NCBI GenBank assembly: GCA_036897095.1
Contig: JAYMSP010001489.1
Coordinates: 1 to 31,571 of the forward strand
DNA: 31,571 bases
Direction: 5' to 3'
DNA from: Plantago elongata
Taxonomy: Eukaryota > Streptophyta > Magnoliopsida > Lamiales > Plantaginaceae
Notes under the pieces: model-generated
Database searches by the model: none
What the model saw: the letters and a program-made list of their open reading frames with translations, nothing else
What the model was told of the DNA's origin: nothing
Position numbers and translations under genes: made by a program
Shown: piece by piece, positions 10,860 through 20,921 of the stretch
Position numbering within the stretch: the stretch's first letter is position 1
How the letters are laid out: the number at the start of each line of letters is the position of its first letter

Positions 10860-13800
10860 CTATGCACACGATGGGCTTGAACCCTCCTGCACCAACTTGG
10901 TATATGGATTCTAGAGCGTCATCGCACATGAACTCCTTGAACGGTACACTCTCGTCTTATTCTAGTTCGACCATTCATAATAACGTTGTCGTAGGTAATG
11001 ACCAAATTATTCTAGTTAATGGGTGTGGGAATACTACTTTGTCTTCAAAACTCATCCCCTTCATATTACGCGTGTTTAACATGCTCCTAAAATAATTAAT
11101 AATCTTATCTCAGTTTGTAAATTTACTTCTGATAATTCTGTGTCTGTCGAATTTGATCCTTATGGATTTCCTGTAAGGGACTTTCAGACGGGGATGATAA
11201 CAATGAGATGTGATAGTCAAGGAGATCTCTACCTATTCACCAACATCACCCTCCCCACCCACCAGCCTTTGTCTTTTGCTGCTGTATCATCACCAACTTG
11301 GCACGAGCGTCTAGGTCATCCAAGGCATGCTATTTTGGAGTCCCTTAGGTTAGACAAACATATTGTTTGCAATACACCTAAGCCTACTAGTATTTGTCGT
11401 TCTTGCATTCTCGGTAAACAGATTAAGTTACCCTTTTGAGTCATCTTTCAATAAAACTTTGTTGCCTTTTGACATTATTCACAGTGATTTATGGATGTCA
11501 CTTGTTTTAAGTTCACTTGGCCATCGGTATTATGTGCTTTTTCTTGATGATTTATCAAACTTCTTATGGACTTCTCCTCTTGCCAAGAAATCTGATGTGT
11601 ATGACAAAATCTTGATTTTTCGTACCTATATACCTACCCAATTTGAACGAAATATCAAAACCATTCAATGTGACAATAGGGGGGAGTATGACAATAATCG
11701 TTTTGGGAAGTCTTGTGAGTATGGATTATCTTTTCGCTTTTCTTGTCCTCATACTTCTTCCTAGAATGGTAAGGCGGATTGAAAGATTCACTCCATAAAT
11801 AACATGATTCGAACCTTGCTTGCTCATGCGTCGTTTCCCTCTTCTTTTTGGCACCACGCTTTAAACATGGCTACTTACCTCCTTAATATTTTACCCAACA
11901 AACTCTTGGATCATAAATCACCACTAGAAATATTATATCACCGTAAACCGTCCTATAACCATCTCCGTGTGTTTGGTTGCCTTTGCTACCCCTAGTACTA
12001 TTCACAAACTTCATGCTCGGTCCCCACCTTGCATTTTTTTGGGGTAGCCAGAATATCATTGGGGTTATAAGTGTTATGATATTTCATCCCATAAAATTAT
12101 TATTTCTCGGCATGTGATCTTTGATGAAACCATGTTCCCGTTTGCTAGTCTAAATTCCTCTTCCTCGCAGAATTTAGATTCTTTGAAAACAGGATCCCCT
12201 ACTTTCCGTTTTCACTTAATGCCCGTTCCTAGGGCCTGTACCTGATCGACTTCTACCCAGCAGCCCCCTGATGCTGCTCAGCAGCTACTCGACCTTCCTA
12301 GTCCAGCCTCCCCTATTCCGCATACGCCTCTGCCTCCTCTTCCGCATCACACACCACCACCATCTACAGTACAATCCCCACCTATTGCGGACCCACTAAA
12401 TCATCTAGCTCGGCGTCGCCGCCCTAACCCCAACGTATATGGTCCTGATTATGTGAATCTAGCTATGGTTACGAAGTCTCCCCTTCCTCGCAATCCGGTT
12501 TCTGCTCTTAGAGATCCAAACTGGAAATTGGCTACGACGAATTTGATGCTCTTATTAAGAATAAGACGTGGGAGTTAGTGCTCCGTCCTCATAATGTCAA
12601 TATTATTCGTTCAATGTGGATTTGTACTCACAAGTTTAAATCTAATGGTGACTTTGAGATGCACAAAGCTCGTCTTGTAGGTGATGGCAAAACACAACAT
12701 GTGGGTATCGATTGTGGTGAAACATTTAGCTATATGGTTAAGCCAGCTACGGTTCACACCGTTCTAAGTCTGGCCTTATCAAAGCATTGGTCGATTCACG
12801 AACTCGATGTCATAAACGCCTTCTTGCATGGGGAACTTAAGGAGACAGTTTATATGCATCAACCTATGGGGGGTTTCGCGATCCTGCTCATCCAGACTAT
12901 GTTTGCCTACTTCGGAAATCTCTATATGGACTCAAGCAAGCTCCGCGAGCTTGGTACAGACGATTTGCAGACTATGTGGCAACATTGGATTTCGTCAATA
13001 GCCGCTCGGATAACTCCTTATTTGCTTACAAGAAAGGCAAGGATCGAGCGTTTCTCCTACTATACGTCGATGATATTATCCTTACTACATCCTCCGACTC
13101 TCTTCGGTGTTCTATCATGGCACTCCTTTCTTCGCAATTTGCTATGAAGGACCTAGGGCCATTAAATTACTTCCTTGGTATTGCGGTTACTCGTCATAAA
13201 CATGGGATGTTTTTGTCCCAAAGCAAGTATGCTGAAGAAATTATTGATCGAGCCGGGATGTCTTCTTGTAAATCATCGGTGACACCGGTAGATTCGAATC
13301 CCAAATTCAGTCGCGGTGATGGGGTTGCTGTCGACAATCAAACACAGAATCACAGTCTTGCTGGTGCTCTTAATACTCGACATTTACTTGACCAGATATC
13401 TCATATGATGTCCAACATATATGTCTTCACATGCATGATCCTAGAGATGTTCACATGAATGCACTTAAACGCATCCTTCGTTATATCCAGGGAACTCTTG
13501 CCCACGGTTTACACCTTTACTCCTCTCCAAGTTCGACCTTTGTCTCGTATACTGATGCTGATTGGGGAGGGTGTCCAGATACTCGACGATCGACCTATGG
13601 TTATTGGGTATTCCTTGGAGATAACCTTATATCTTGGTCCTCTAAGCGACAACCTACTATGTCACGTTCGAGTGCGGAAGCAGAGTATTGAGGTGTTGCG
13701 AATGTAGTTGCCGAATTATGTTGGCTGCGTAACTTGCTTCTCGAATTACATTGTCCTGTCTCAAAGGCTACTTTGGTATATTGTGATAACATGAGTGCAA

Positions 13801-14020
13801 TTTACTTCTCAGAAAATCCAGTTCAACATCAACGTGCCAAGCATATCGAGATGGATATACATTTTGTTCGAGAACATGTAACTCGTAGGGGATGTTCGTG
13901 TACTACATGTTATGTCAAGATATCAGATTGTAGATATTTTCACTAAAGGCCTACCTCAGGTTTTGTTTGAAGATTTCTGCTCCAGTCTCAGCGTTCGTCC
14001 GCCTCCCGTTTCAACTGCGG
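10860..14020 (+). pseudogene. Copia pol (PR-IN-RT-RH), broken
   Basis: Protease: WYMDSRASSHM at about 10900-10935, where the catalytic D-S-G triad has become D-S-R. Integrase zinc region: WHERLGHP with CRSCILGKQ. Integrase core: HSDLW and QCDNRGEY are present, but at the third acidic position the sequence reads a stop, then NGKAD and another stop (11762-11781), so the catalytic Glu is lost. Reverse transcriptase: [24 protein letters not shown], then a frameshift at about 12875, then [13 protein letters not shown] with an intact YVDD. RNase H: YTDADWGGCPDTRRSTYGY, SSAEAEY followed immediately by a stop, and VYCDNMSA. The pol remnant ends just before the polypurine tract. At least five frame changes separate these blocks. 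Confidence 0.85.
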
Positions 14021-14023
14021 GGG

Positions 14024-14195
14024 TGTGATAGATTATGTGTAAATAATCCTAGTCTAGTTAGAGTTAGTTAGCATAATTCTAGTCTAGTTAGAGTTAAGAT
14101 AGAATTCATATTCTCATTAGAGTAGTATAGTTTGTATTTGTATATATACACCCCTTGGTATTCATTAATACAATCACGGAAGATATTCTTTCACA
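14024..14195 (+). repeat. Putative 3' LTR of the degenerate copia element
   Basis: It follows the polypurine tract and runs from TGTGATAG to TTCACA, about 172 bp, with TG...CA ends. It carries a TATATATA motif near 14142 and ends at typical terminal sequence. Inside is a 30-bp tandem duplication (14044-14073 and 14074-14103, TAATYCTAGTCTAGTTAGAG). No 5' partner is present, so both ends are inferred. Confidence 0.6.
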
Positions 14196-14375
14196 TACTC
14201 CCAATCATTAATCAATCCTATCTTCCTAAACCCCCTGCAAATATTAATGCATCAACATACATGTCATGAATAAAGCACAACAAGGAAGAAGAGAAATGCC
14301 AAAAAACATCTAAGGAAACTTGCAACATATATATTCATTGACAAGGAAGAAGATCGGCCAGGAAAAAGTACGTAC

Positions 14376-14600
14376 ATAGTTGTTGAGTTGGTACACAAAG
14401 GATGATAAGTTCATGTGCTTAAAGAAGTAGGGGAGTAAATCTGTTGAAAACATAATTTGGTCCCAATTGATGATGCTAGTGCCACACGAACCCCATGAAA
14501 TAAGGGCGTTTGTTTTCGGGTCATTTACGATATTCAATAGCCTTCGCAAGAAAGGAGGCAAGCTCACTCCCTTACTCACGACTCCATCCCGTTCATCCAT
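14376..14600 (-). pseudogene. Orphan HSF-type DNA-binding exon
   Basis: The first exon of an HSF-type transcription factor: ATG at 14600, 75 codons, then a GTACGT donor at 14375, exactly at the position of the conserved HSF intron (after the Tyr of QLNxY). The domain reads LPPFLRRLLNIVNDPKTNAL, then ISWGSCGTSIINWDQ and LLPYFFKHMNLSSFVYQLNN. The basic-helix motif SSFVRQL of classical HSFs is SSFVYQL here, so the base-contacting Arg is Tyr. The expected second exon (GFRK and onward) is not found downstream; instead the decayed copia 3' LTR begins 180 bases away. Weak HSF-like remnants lie on the far side of that element. Probably a pseudogene, although readthrough to a short protein (stop at 14310-14312) cannot be excluded. 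Confidence 0.7.
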
Positions 14601-14795
14601 TGCCTTTTTCTTTTCTTTTTTTGCCTTAGGTTAAAGATACTGCATGTATTAAGTTTTATTTTCAATCTAATGTTGGTTTAGAGATGCATGTACTTGATGT
14701 GATTTCATACTTGGAAGAAGAATGGAATAGTGTGGGATTTGAAGGTACATTTCAAGTAAACTTGGATTGATTATGACCTTCAAATTCATATAAAC

Positions 14796-14800
14796 GATTT
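14796..14800 (+). repeat. Target site duplication, left copy (GATTT)
   Basis: GATTT directly precedes the 5' LTR and is repeated at 19856-19860 right after the 3' LTR. A 5-bp duplication is the hallmark of copia integration. Confidence 0.9.
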
Positions 14801-15376
14801 TGTGAAGAGTAGATTGAATTCAGGGAGTTTTAAACTGTGAAGTATTGAAGGAAATGTTACATCAATAGTCAGATAGACAGTGATTATAACGCTGAGTCGT
14901 TTCTGTGAGCTGTCAGCTGGAATAAGTTGTTGAAGCAGCTGAGAGCGTGAGTTCATATGGGCTGAGTGATATGTCATTCACCAATTAGCTTTTGACACGT
15001 AATGACATGTGATATGATGTCATAGCACGCATGTAAAAGGTTGGAAGGCTTCTACAATGTATGAGTGATTTAGTATCCTAACATAATTAGTTATCTTCTT
15101 CTTCAAGCTTCTGAAACAGTTTTCTCTGAGATTTTCGTTAGGTTCTATGTAATTCTCCATTGTTGAAGTGTTGTTGTATCACTGTAAATGAACTGATCAA
15201 TAATAGAATCTCTGGTTACTCCCGTGGACGTAGACATTTGTCGAACCACGTTAAACCTCGTGTTTGTGAGTTGTTTGATTGATTGTTCATGTGATCGTTG
15301 TCTCAACTATTAGAGCAACGTCATAGAGTTGATTGTCATTGTGTTTAGTGATCGGTTGATTGAGCTAAACGTAACA
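14801..15376 (+). repeat. 5' LTR of the Tnt1/Tork-type copia element
   Basis: 576 bp from TGTGAAGAG to CGTAACA. It aligns over its length with 19292-19855; the last 15 bases contain a 10-bp segment (GAGCTAAACG) absent from the 3' copy. The position equivalent to the TATA box reads TGTAAAAG (15032-15039), a mutated form of the TATAAAAG in the 3' copy. Confidence 0.93.
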
Positions 15377-15396
15377 ATTGGCGCCGTATGTGGGAA
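15377..15396 (+). other. Primer binding site region
   Basis: Immediately after the 5' LTR comes ATTGGCGCCGTATGTGGGAA. TGGCGCC followed by a GTGGG block resembles the complement of a tRNA-Lys 3' end more than the usual initiator tRNA-Met site; this assignment is inference. Confidence 0.5.
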
Positions 15397-15427
15397 GGAG
15401 AAGGCGATCAATTCAGGAGAATCGGTT

Positions 15428-16260
15428 ATGGCTTCGATGGCGAAATTCAAGATTGAGAAATTGTCAAATAAGGTGGATTTCACACTGTGGAAGGTGAAGA
15501 TGGAAGCTCTTCTGGAGCAGCAAGTTTCGAATCATGCTCTGCTCGGAGATGAAGGTTTTTCCAAGGAGAGAGATGAAGGTTTTTCCAAGGAGATTGATGA
15601 AGATGAGAAGAAGCGCACCATTGAAAAGGCTCGTAACACAGTGATTCTCTCATTGAGTGATGCTACTCTAAGAGAAGTTATTAAGTAGTAAACTGCCAAA
15701 TGTGTTTGGGACAAGCTTGAGTCTCTATATCACAAGAAGACTTCTGCAAGCAAGATGCGGATGAAACATAGGTTCTTTGCGTATAGGATGAGACCTGACC
15801 GACCTGTTCTGGACCAGCTTGATGAGTTCAATAAGCTATGCTTGGAGTTGGAAGCGTTGGACATCAAGGTTCAAGATGATGATAAGACAGTTATCTTGTT
15901 GAGCTCATTGCCTAAGAGTTATGAGCACTTCATTGACTCAATAGTCATGACTAAGCCGGATGATTTGAAGGCATCAGATGTAGAGAAAGCCTTGAGGGAT
16001 AACCTGGATCAAAACAATCCAGGTAGCCTACCTGCAAAGACATTAGCTGAAAGCATGAGTGTGAAGAATGTTGGAATAGGAACCAAGCCAACAAAGGGAA
16101 GAAAATAAAAGCTCAAAAGGATCACACACCAGGTGTTTGTGAAAATGTTGAGAAGAGAAAATACTTCCACTGCAAGAAGGTTGGGCACCTGAAGAAGCAT
16201 TGTTTTCTCTTAAAGAGAGAAAGGACAAATCCAGGAGCACAAGTTCAAGGTGGAGCCAAT
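15428..16260 (+). pseudogene. Copia gag (Tnt1-like), broken
   Basis: Start ATG at 15428 (MASMAKFKIEKLSNKVDFTL). An in-frame 24-bp tandem duplication repeats DEGFSKER/I (15548-15595). Two consecutive stops (TAG TAA, 15686-15691) interrupt the frame, after which it continues in the same frame with KMRMKHRFFAYRM and LDQLDEFNKLCLELEAL. A one-base shift near 16100 leads to the zinc knuckle, which reads YFHCKKVGHLKKHC: the first Cys of the CX2CX4HX4C motif is Tyr. The protein would package element RNA; this copy should not be functional. Confidence 0.85.
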
Positions 16261-19195
16261 ATGGCTGATGTTGGAGAAACATCAAATGTCTACAATGATG
16301 CTGAGGTACTTTTTATAACCAATACTTCATGTGGTTTATCTTGGATTATAAATTCTGGATGTTCCTACCATATATATTACATTAGCGAGTGGTTTGATAC
16401 TTTGAGGCATGTGTTTCTTGGTAACGTTATGCTTGGGGATGATCGTTTGCGTGCTATTATGGGGATTGGTAACATCATAATCAAGATGCATGATGGGGTT
16501 GATAGAGTACTGACAGATGTAAGGTTCATACTTGACCTTAGGAGGAATCTGATATCACAGGGCATATTAGCTAAGAAAGGTTACAAGTATGAGTCTAAGC
16601 ATGGTGTCATGATGGTGAGCAAGGGGAATACACCTGTGATAAAAGCATATCTCATTAATGGTTTATACTATTTGAGAGGAGAAGTGGTGACTAGTACTAG
16701 AACAACTTTTGTTGTTGCGACTGTTAGCACAACTGTTACTTCAACACTGGATAAAATTTAACTGTGGCGTGCGAGATTGGCTCATATCAGTGAGAGTTGA
16801 AGGAGTTGTCTAAGCAAGGGCTTCTAGGTGAGGATAAGATCACTAAGGTGAGTTTATGTGAGGATTGTGTCCTAGGAAATGCACACAAATCTAGTTATGT
16901 AACTGGAAAGCATATTGCTAGAGATCCACTTGATTATGTTCACTCTGACTTATGGGGGCCTTCAAGGACTGAGACTATGAGTGGAGTAAAGTATTACATG
17001 ATTGTAATTGATGACTACTCTAGGAAGGTCTGGCTTATGGTGCTGAAAAGCAAGGATGAGGCATTCTCAAAGTTTAAGGAGTGGTTGATCAGGTTGAGAA
17101 TCAGACAGGGAGAAGATTGAAGTATCTCAGACCTGACAATGGCTTTAGAGTATTGTCAGGAGAATTCAATGGATTTTGCAAAGAGAAAGGAATCATTAGG
17201 CATAGGACAATACTTGGCACACCACAACAGAATGGAGTTGCTGAGAGTATAATAAAACTATATTAGAAAGAGTGAGGTGCATGCTCATTAGTTCTGGGTT
17301 GCCTAAGAGGTTTTGGGGAGAGGCTGCAAACACTGCATGCTATTTGATCAATAGAAGTCCCACCTCAGCATTAAAGTTTAAAACTCATGAGGAAGTGTGG
17401 TCTGACATGTTCCTAGGCTGGATCACTTGAAGGTGTTTGGTTGCTCAGGTCTGGTTCACACTAGGCAGGACAAGCTGGATGCTAGGGCACTGAGGTGTGT
17501 ATTCTTAGGTTACCCAACCGGGGTTAAAGGATATAAGTTGTGGAGCATTGATCAGAAGAAGTGTATACTTAGCAAGGATGTGACCTTCAATGAGAAGGTG
17601 ATGCCACTCAAAACTCCAAGCTCACAAGTACTGAATCCTACTAGTACTGATGATGATCTGGATGGGTTCAACATTGAGTTGGAGCTTGAGACTGATACTC
17701 AGGTGGTTGACAATAGTACTGGTCATGAGACTGAGGATGTATCGGACAATGTTGATACAATAGTGGTTACAACTTTTAGTGAAACATTGACAGACAGGGC
17801 AATGAGAACTGGAAGACATGCACCGGACCTGTATGGTTTTGGGAGAGTAGGAAAATCCTACATGGTGTTTTATGCTCTCAGTGTTGCTGAAGATATCTGT
17901 AACACCGAACCAAACCACTATATTGAAGATGTCACTTGTCAAGAGAAGGATCTGTGGTTGAAAGCTATACAGGATGAACTGGATTCTCTGTACAAGTATG
18001 AAACCTGGGATATTGTCACTGTATCTAAGAACACCAAGTTGGTAGGGTGCAAGTGGATATTCAAGAAGAAGGATGAATATGCAATAGGAGGACAAGTGAG
18101 GTTCAAGGCAAGGTTGGTTGCCAAAGGCTTTACACAGAGAGAAGGAATAGATTACTCAGAAATCTTTTCTCCTGTGGTTAAGCGCACTTTAATCATGATA
18201 TTATTGTCTATTGTGACTCTGAATGGATGGTAATACAGGAATGTTATACCTATTGTTGTATGTTGATGATATTTTGATTGCTGGCCAATGCAAGAAGATG
18301 AATGTAGGGGTGAAGGTAAGACTGAACAAGGAGTTTGAGATGAATGATTTGGGATTTCCAAAGAGGATACTTGGCATGGATATACACAGAAGTGAAGATC
18401 AACAAGTGACTACTCTTACTCAGTATAGTTATTTGAAGAAAGTCCTAACCAAGTTCAAGATGCATGAGTCCAAGCCTGCATCTGTTCCCTTGAGTTTGAG
18501 CTTGAAAGTCTCAAATGATCAATGCCCTACTACTGAAACAGAAAGTCATATAATGGAGGATATACCTTATGCAAGTGCAGTTGGAAGTGTCATGTATACC
18601 ATGATTTGCTGCATGCCTAATCTTGCATATTCTCTGAGTGTAATCAACATGTATATGATCAATCCTGGACATGCTCACTGGGAAGCTGTGAAAGGGTATT
18701 GAGGTTTATCAAAGGTGCAATGGATCATGAATTGTATTTCAAGAAAGTGGAGGATTATGATCATCCTTTTGTGGGATATGTGGATGTTGATTATGCGTCT
18801 AATGCTAACACAAGGAAGTCTAACACATGATATGTGTTTACTCTATATGAAACTGCTATAAGTTGGAAAAGCTCACAACAACAAGTGGTAACTCTATCAA
18901 CTACGGAGGCTAAATTTATTGCACTGACTGAAGTAATTAAGGAAGCTTTGTGGCTTAAGTGTTTACTTGAGGAGCTTGGCATATATCAGGGGTGTGTTAC
19001 TGTGTATTGTGATAACTAGAGTGCAATACAGTTGTCTAAACATCAAGTGTTTTATGAGAGGACTAAGCACATTGATGTGGGGTTGTACTATGTCAGAGAT
19101 GTGATTTATGAGGGAAGTATCAAAGTGGAAAAGATACATACTCTTGAGAATATGACTGATAGCTTGACAAAAGCTTTGTCTATGTCGAAGTTTTA
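16261..19195 (+). pseudogene. Copia pol (PR-IN-RT-RH), broken and internally deleted
   Basis: Protease: SWIINSGCSYHI with the catalytic Asp replaced by Asn (codon 16351-16353). Integrase: CEDCVLGNAHKSS, HSDLWGP, RPDNGF and QQNGVAE keep the D-D-E residues, but a stop (16797-16799), a frameshift near 17100 and another near 17265-17400 break it. Reverse transcriptase: GCKWIFKKKDEYAIGGQVRF and ARLVAKGFTQREGIDYSEIF, then at about 18215-18240 the sequence jumps almost directly to [12 protein letters not shown]. About 90 codons that normally lie between are missing, including the first catalytic-Asp motif. RNase H: GYVDVDYASNANTRKS, STTEAKFIALTE and YCDN followed by a stop at 19017-19019 where Gln is expected. 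It ends SLTKALSMSKF at 19195. Confidence 0.88.
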
Positions 19196-19291
19196 GCTTT
19201 GTTCATCATTGATGAAAGTGGAGGAGGGTATGCTCCAACCTTAGGAGTGACATTGGAGTACTAGAGTAGAATTCAATCTAAGGTGAAGATT

Positions 19292-19855
19292 TGTGAAGAG
19301 TAGATTGAATTCAGGGAGTTTTAAATTGTGAAGTATTGAAGTCAATGTTACATCAACAGTCAAATATACACTGATTAAAACACTGAGTCGTTTATGTGAG
19401 TTGGCAGCTGGAATAAGTTGTTGAAGCAGCTGAGAGCGTGAGTTCACATGGGCTGAGTGATGTGTCATTCACTGGTTGGCTTGTGACACGTGATGGCATG
19501 TTATATGATGTCATAGCATGCATATAAAAGGCCGGAAGGCTTCTACAATGTATGAGTGAGTTAGTATCCTAACAATATTAGTTATCTTCTTCTTCAAGCT
19601 TCTGAAACAATTTTCTCTGAGATTTCGATAGGTTCTCTGTAATTATCCATCGCTGAAGTATTGTTGTATCACTGTAAACGAACTGATCAATAATAGAATC
19701 TCTGGTTACTCCCGTGGACGTAGACATTTGTCGAACCACGTTAAACCTCGTGTTATGAGTTGTTTGATTGATTGTTCATGTGATCGCTGTCTTAACTGTT
19801 AGAGCAACGCCGTAGAGTTGATTGTCATTGTATTTAGTGATCGGTTGATTTAACA
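19292..19855 (+). repeat. 3' LTR of the Tnt1/Tork-type copia element
   Basis: 564 bp, TGTGAAGAG to TTTAACA, preceded by a purine-rich tract (AAGGTGAAGAT, 19280-19290). It keeps an intact TATAAAAG at 19523-19530 and AATAATAGAATC near 19690, plausible promoter and polyadenylation signals. It is followed by the GATTT duplication. Confidence 0.93.
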
Positions 19856-19860
19856 GATTT
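19856..19860 (+). repeat. Target site duplication, right copy (GATTT)
   Basis: Identical to 14796-14800. Confidence 0.9.
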
Positions 19861-20921
19861 TGATGGAATTAGTTATTGTCCTGTCCATTAACTTACATGT
19901 ATCTACAATTATCTAGACATTGTGCATGATCATTAGAATTACTTAATTTGCAATATCATACTTATATATCAAGTTAATTTATTCAAGGAAAACATACAAT
20001 ATGATTCCCAAACAGAAAAGTACTAAAACTAGAAATACATAACACAAGTGTTGGACAAAATTACATTTTTCAGCTCCTCTGTAGGGGTATAGTGATCACT
20101 GCTCAGTCGATTTATTGATTGCAGTTGTAGCTTTGTGGGCCTTCGTTTCAACATTTGATATTCGTTTTCTCGTTCAACATGCTAAGTAACAATGTATCGT
20201 TTCTAAGCAGACCACATGGCTATATTAGATCCGTCTAAGTGCAAATTCAAGTTACACCGGTTTATTAGATTCACAAGTTGATTGATCACTGTTTCAGACC
20301 GTGAACCAAAATTTATTCTGTCCTGACTAAGTTTGGGCTTGTTTCTGTTTTCACTTATGAACCTTTTTGCATGATATTCGATTATGGAAATCTACCAGAA
20401 GTAGAGTCTGATCTTTTCAGAAAGCAACTGTTCCTTCAATCCGCGTAGTTGATAATATATGAAGAAATCAAAACTAACTCATCCTTGTAAACTTGTAGTT
20501 TCACAGATACATGTAATATATCCTGAGTGTCACTGATTAAAAACCTGTACTTGGATTGGTAAGATCAGTTTTCACTTTAGCATTTCAGATACGAACAGAA
20601 ACATAACGCATAATTTAGCTTCCAACAACGACAAAATCTAAATCCATATCACTACATAACTATTTGGTCTAAAATAGCTATTACATGAATTAAGGCGGTC
20701 AACAAAATGAAAATCGAAACCATAGTCATAGTCATGTTCTGTCCAAGCCATCTGGATACAGGCTGCATGAATTTACCCCTCAGATTTCTCATACCCTACC
20801 AGAAAGAGCAGCATTATGAGCACACATGTTAAATTGAATAACACAACAATACTACATCACGCTTCCTACTGTATATGCATGTGTATGACTTTACCTCATC
20901 TCATGTGTGCAGTAACTGATT
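19861..20921. other. Spacer and 3' flank of the HSF-like gene
   Basis: No coding region seen. The right part must contain the 3' untranslated region of the minus-strand HSF-like gene. Confidence 0.5.

Larger units (their letters stand above)
9690..14195 (+). mobile_element. Degenerate Ty1/copia retrotransposon lacking a visible 5' LTR
   Basis: Copia order is visible throughout: gag, protease, integrase, reverse transcriptase, RNase H, then a purine-rich tract (GCGGGGGT at about 14017-14024) and a short terminal repeat. The reading frame is broken by many stops and frameshifts. No partner of the 3' repeat, and no typical initiator-tRNA site (TGGTATCAGAGC), was found upstream of gag, so the 5' LTR and primer site appear to be deleted. 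The left boundary is only approximate. Orientation is opposite to the HSF remnants on both sides. It is much more decayed than the neighbouring copia element, so it is probably older. Confidence 0.85.
14801..19855 (+). mobile_element. Complete-ended Ty1/copia retrotransposon (Tnt1/Tork type), coding-dead
   Basis: A 5055-bp element bounded by two long terminal repeats (TGTGAAG...TAACA) and a perfect 5-bp target duplication. The internal part holds gag, protease, integrase, reverse transcriptase and RNase H in copia order, most similar in style to Tnt1/Tork elements (KFKIEKLSN, LWGPSRTETMSGVKYY, SDQ-like linker). Every module carries stops, frameshifts or lost catalytic residues, and part of the reverse transcriptase is deleted, so it could move only in trans. 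By hand I count roughly 43-46 substitutions between the LTRs (about 8%), an insertion perhaps a few million years old under usual plant rates. It lies 200 bp upstream of the orphan HSF start codon, in the opposite orientation. Confidence 0.95.

Noticed and set aside
17622..18095. 157-codon minus-strand frame
   Set aside because: Shadow of the copia pol coding strand.
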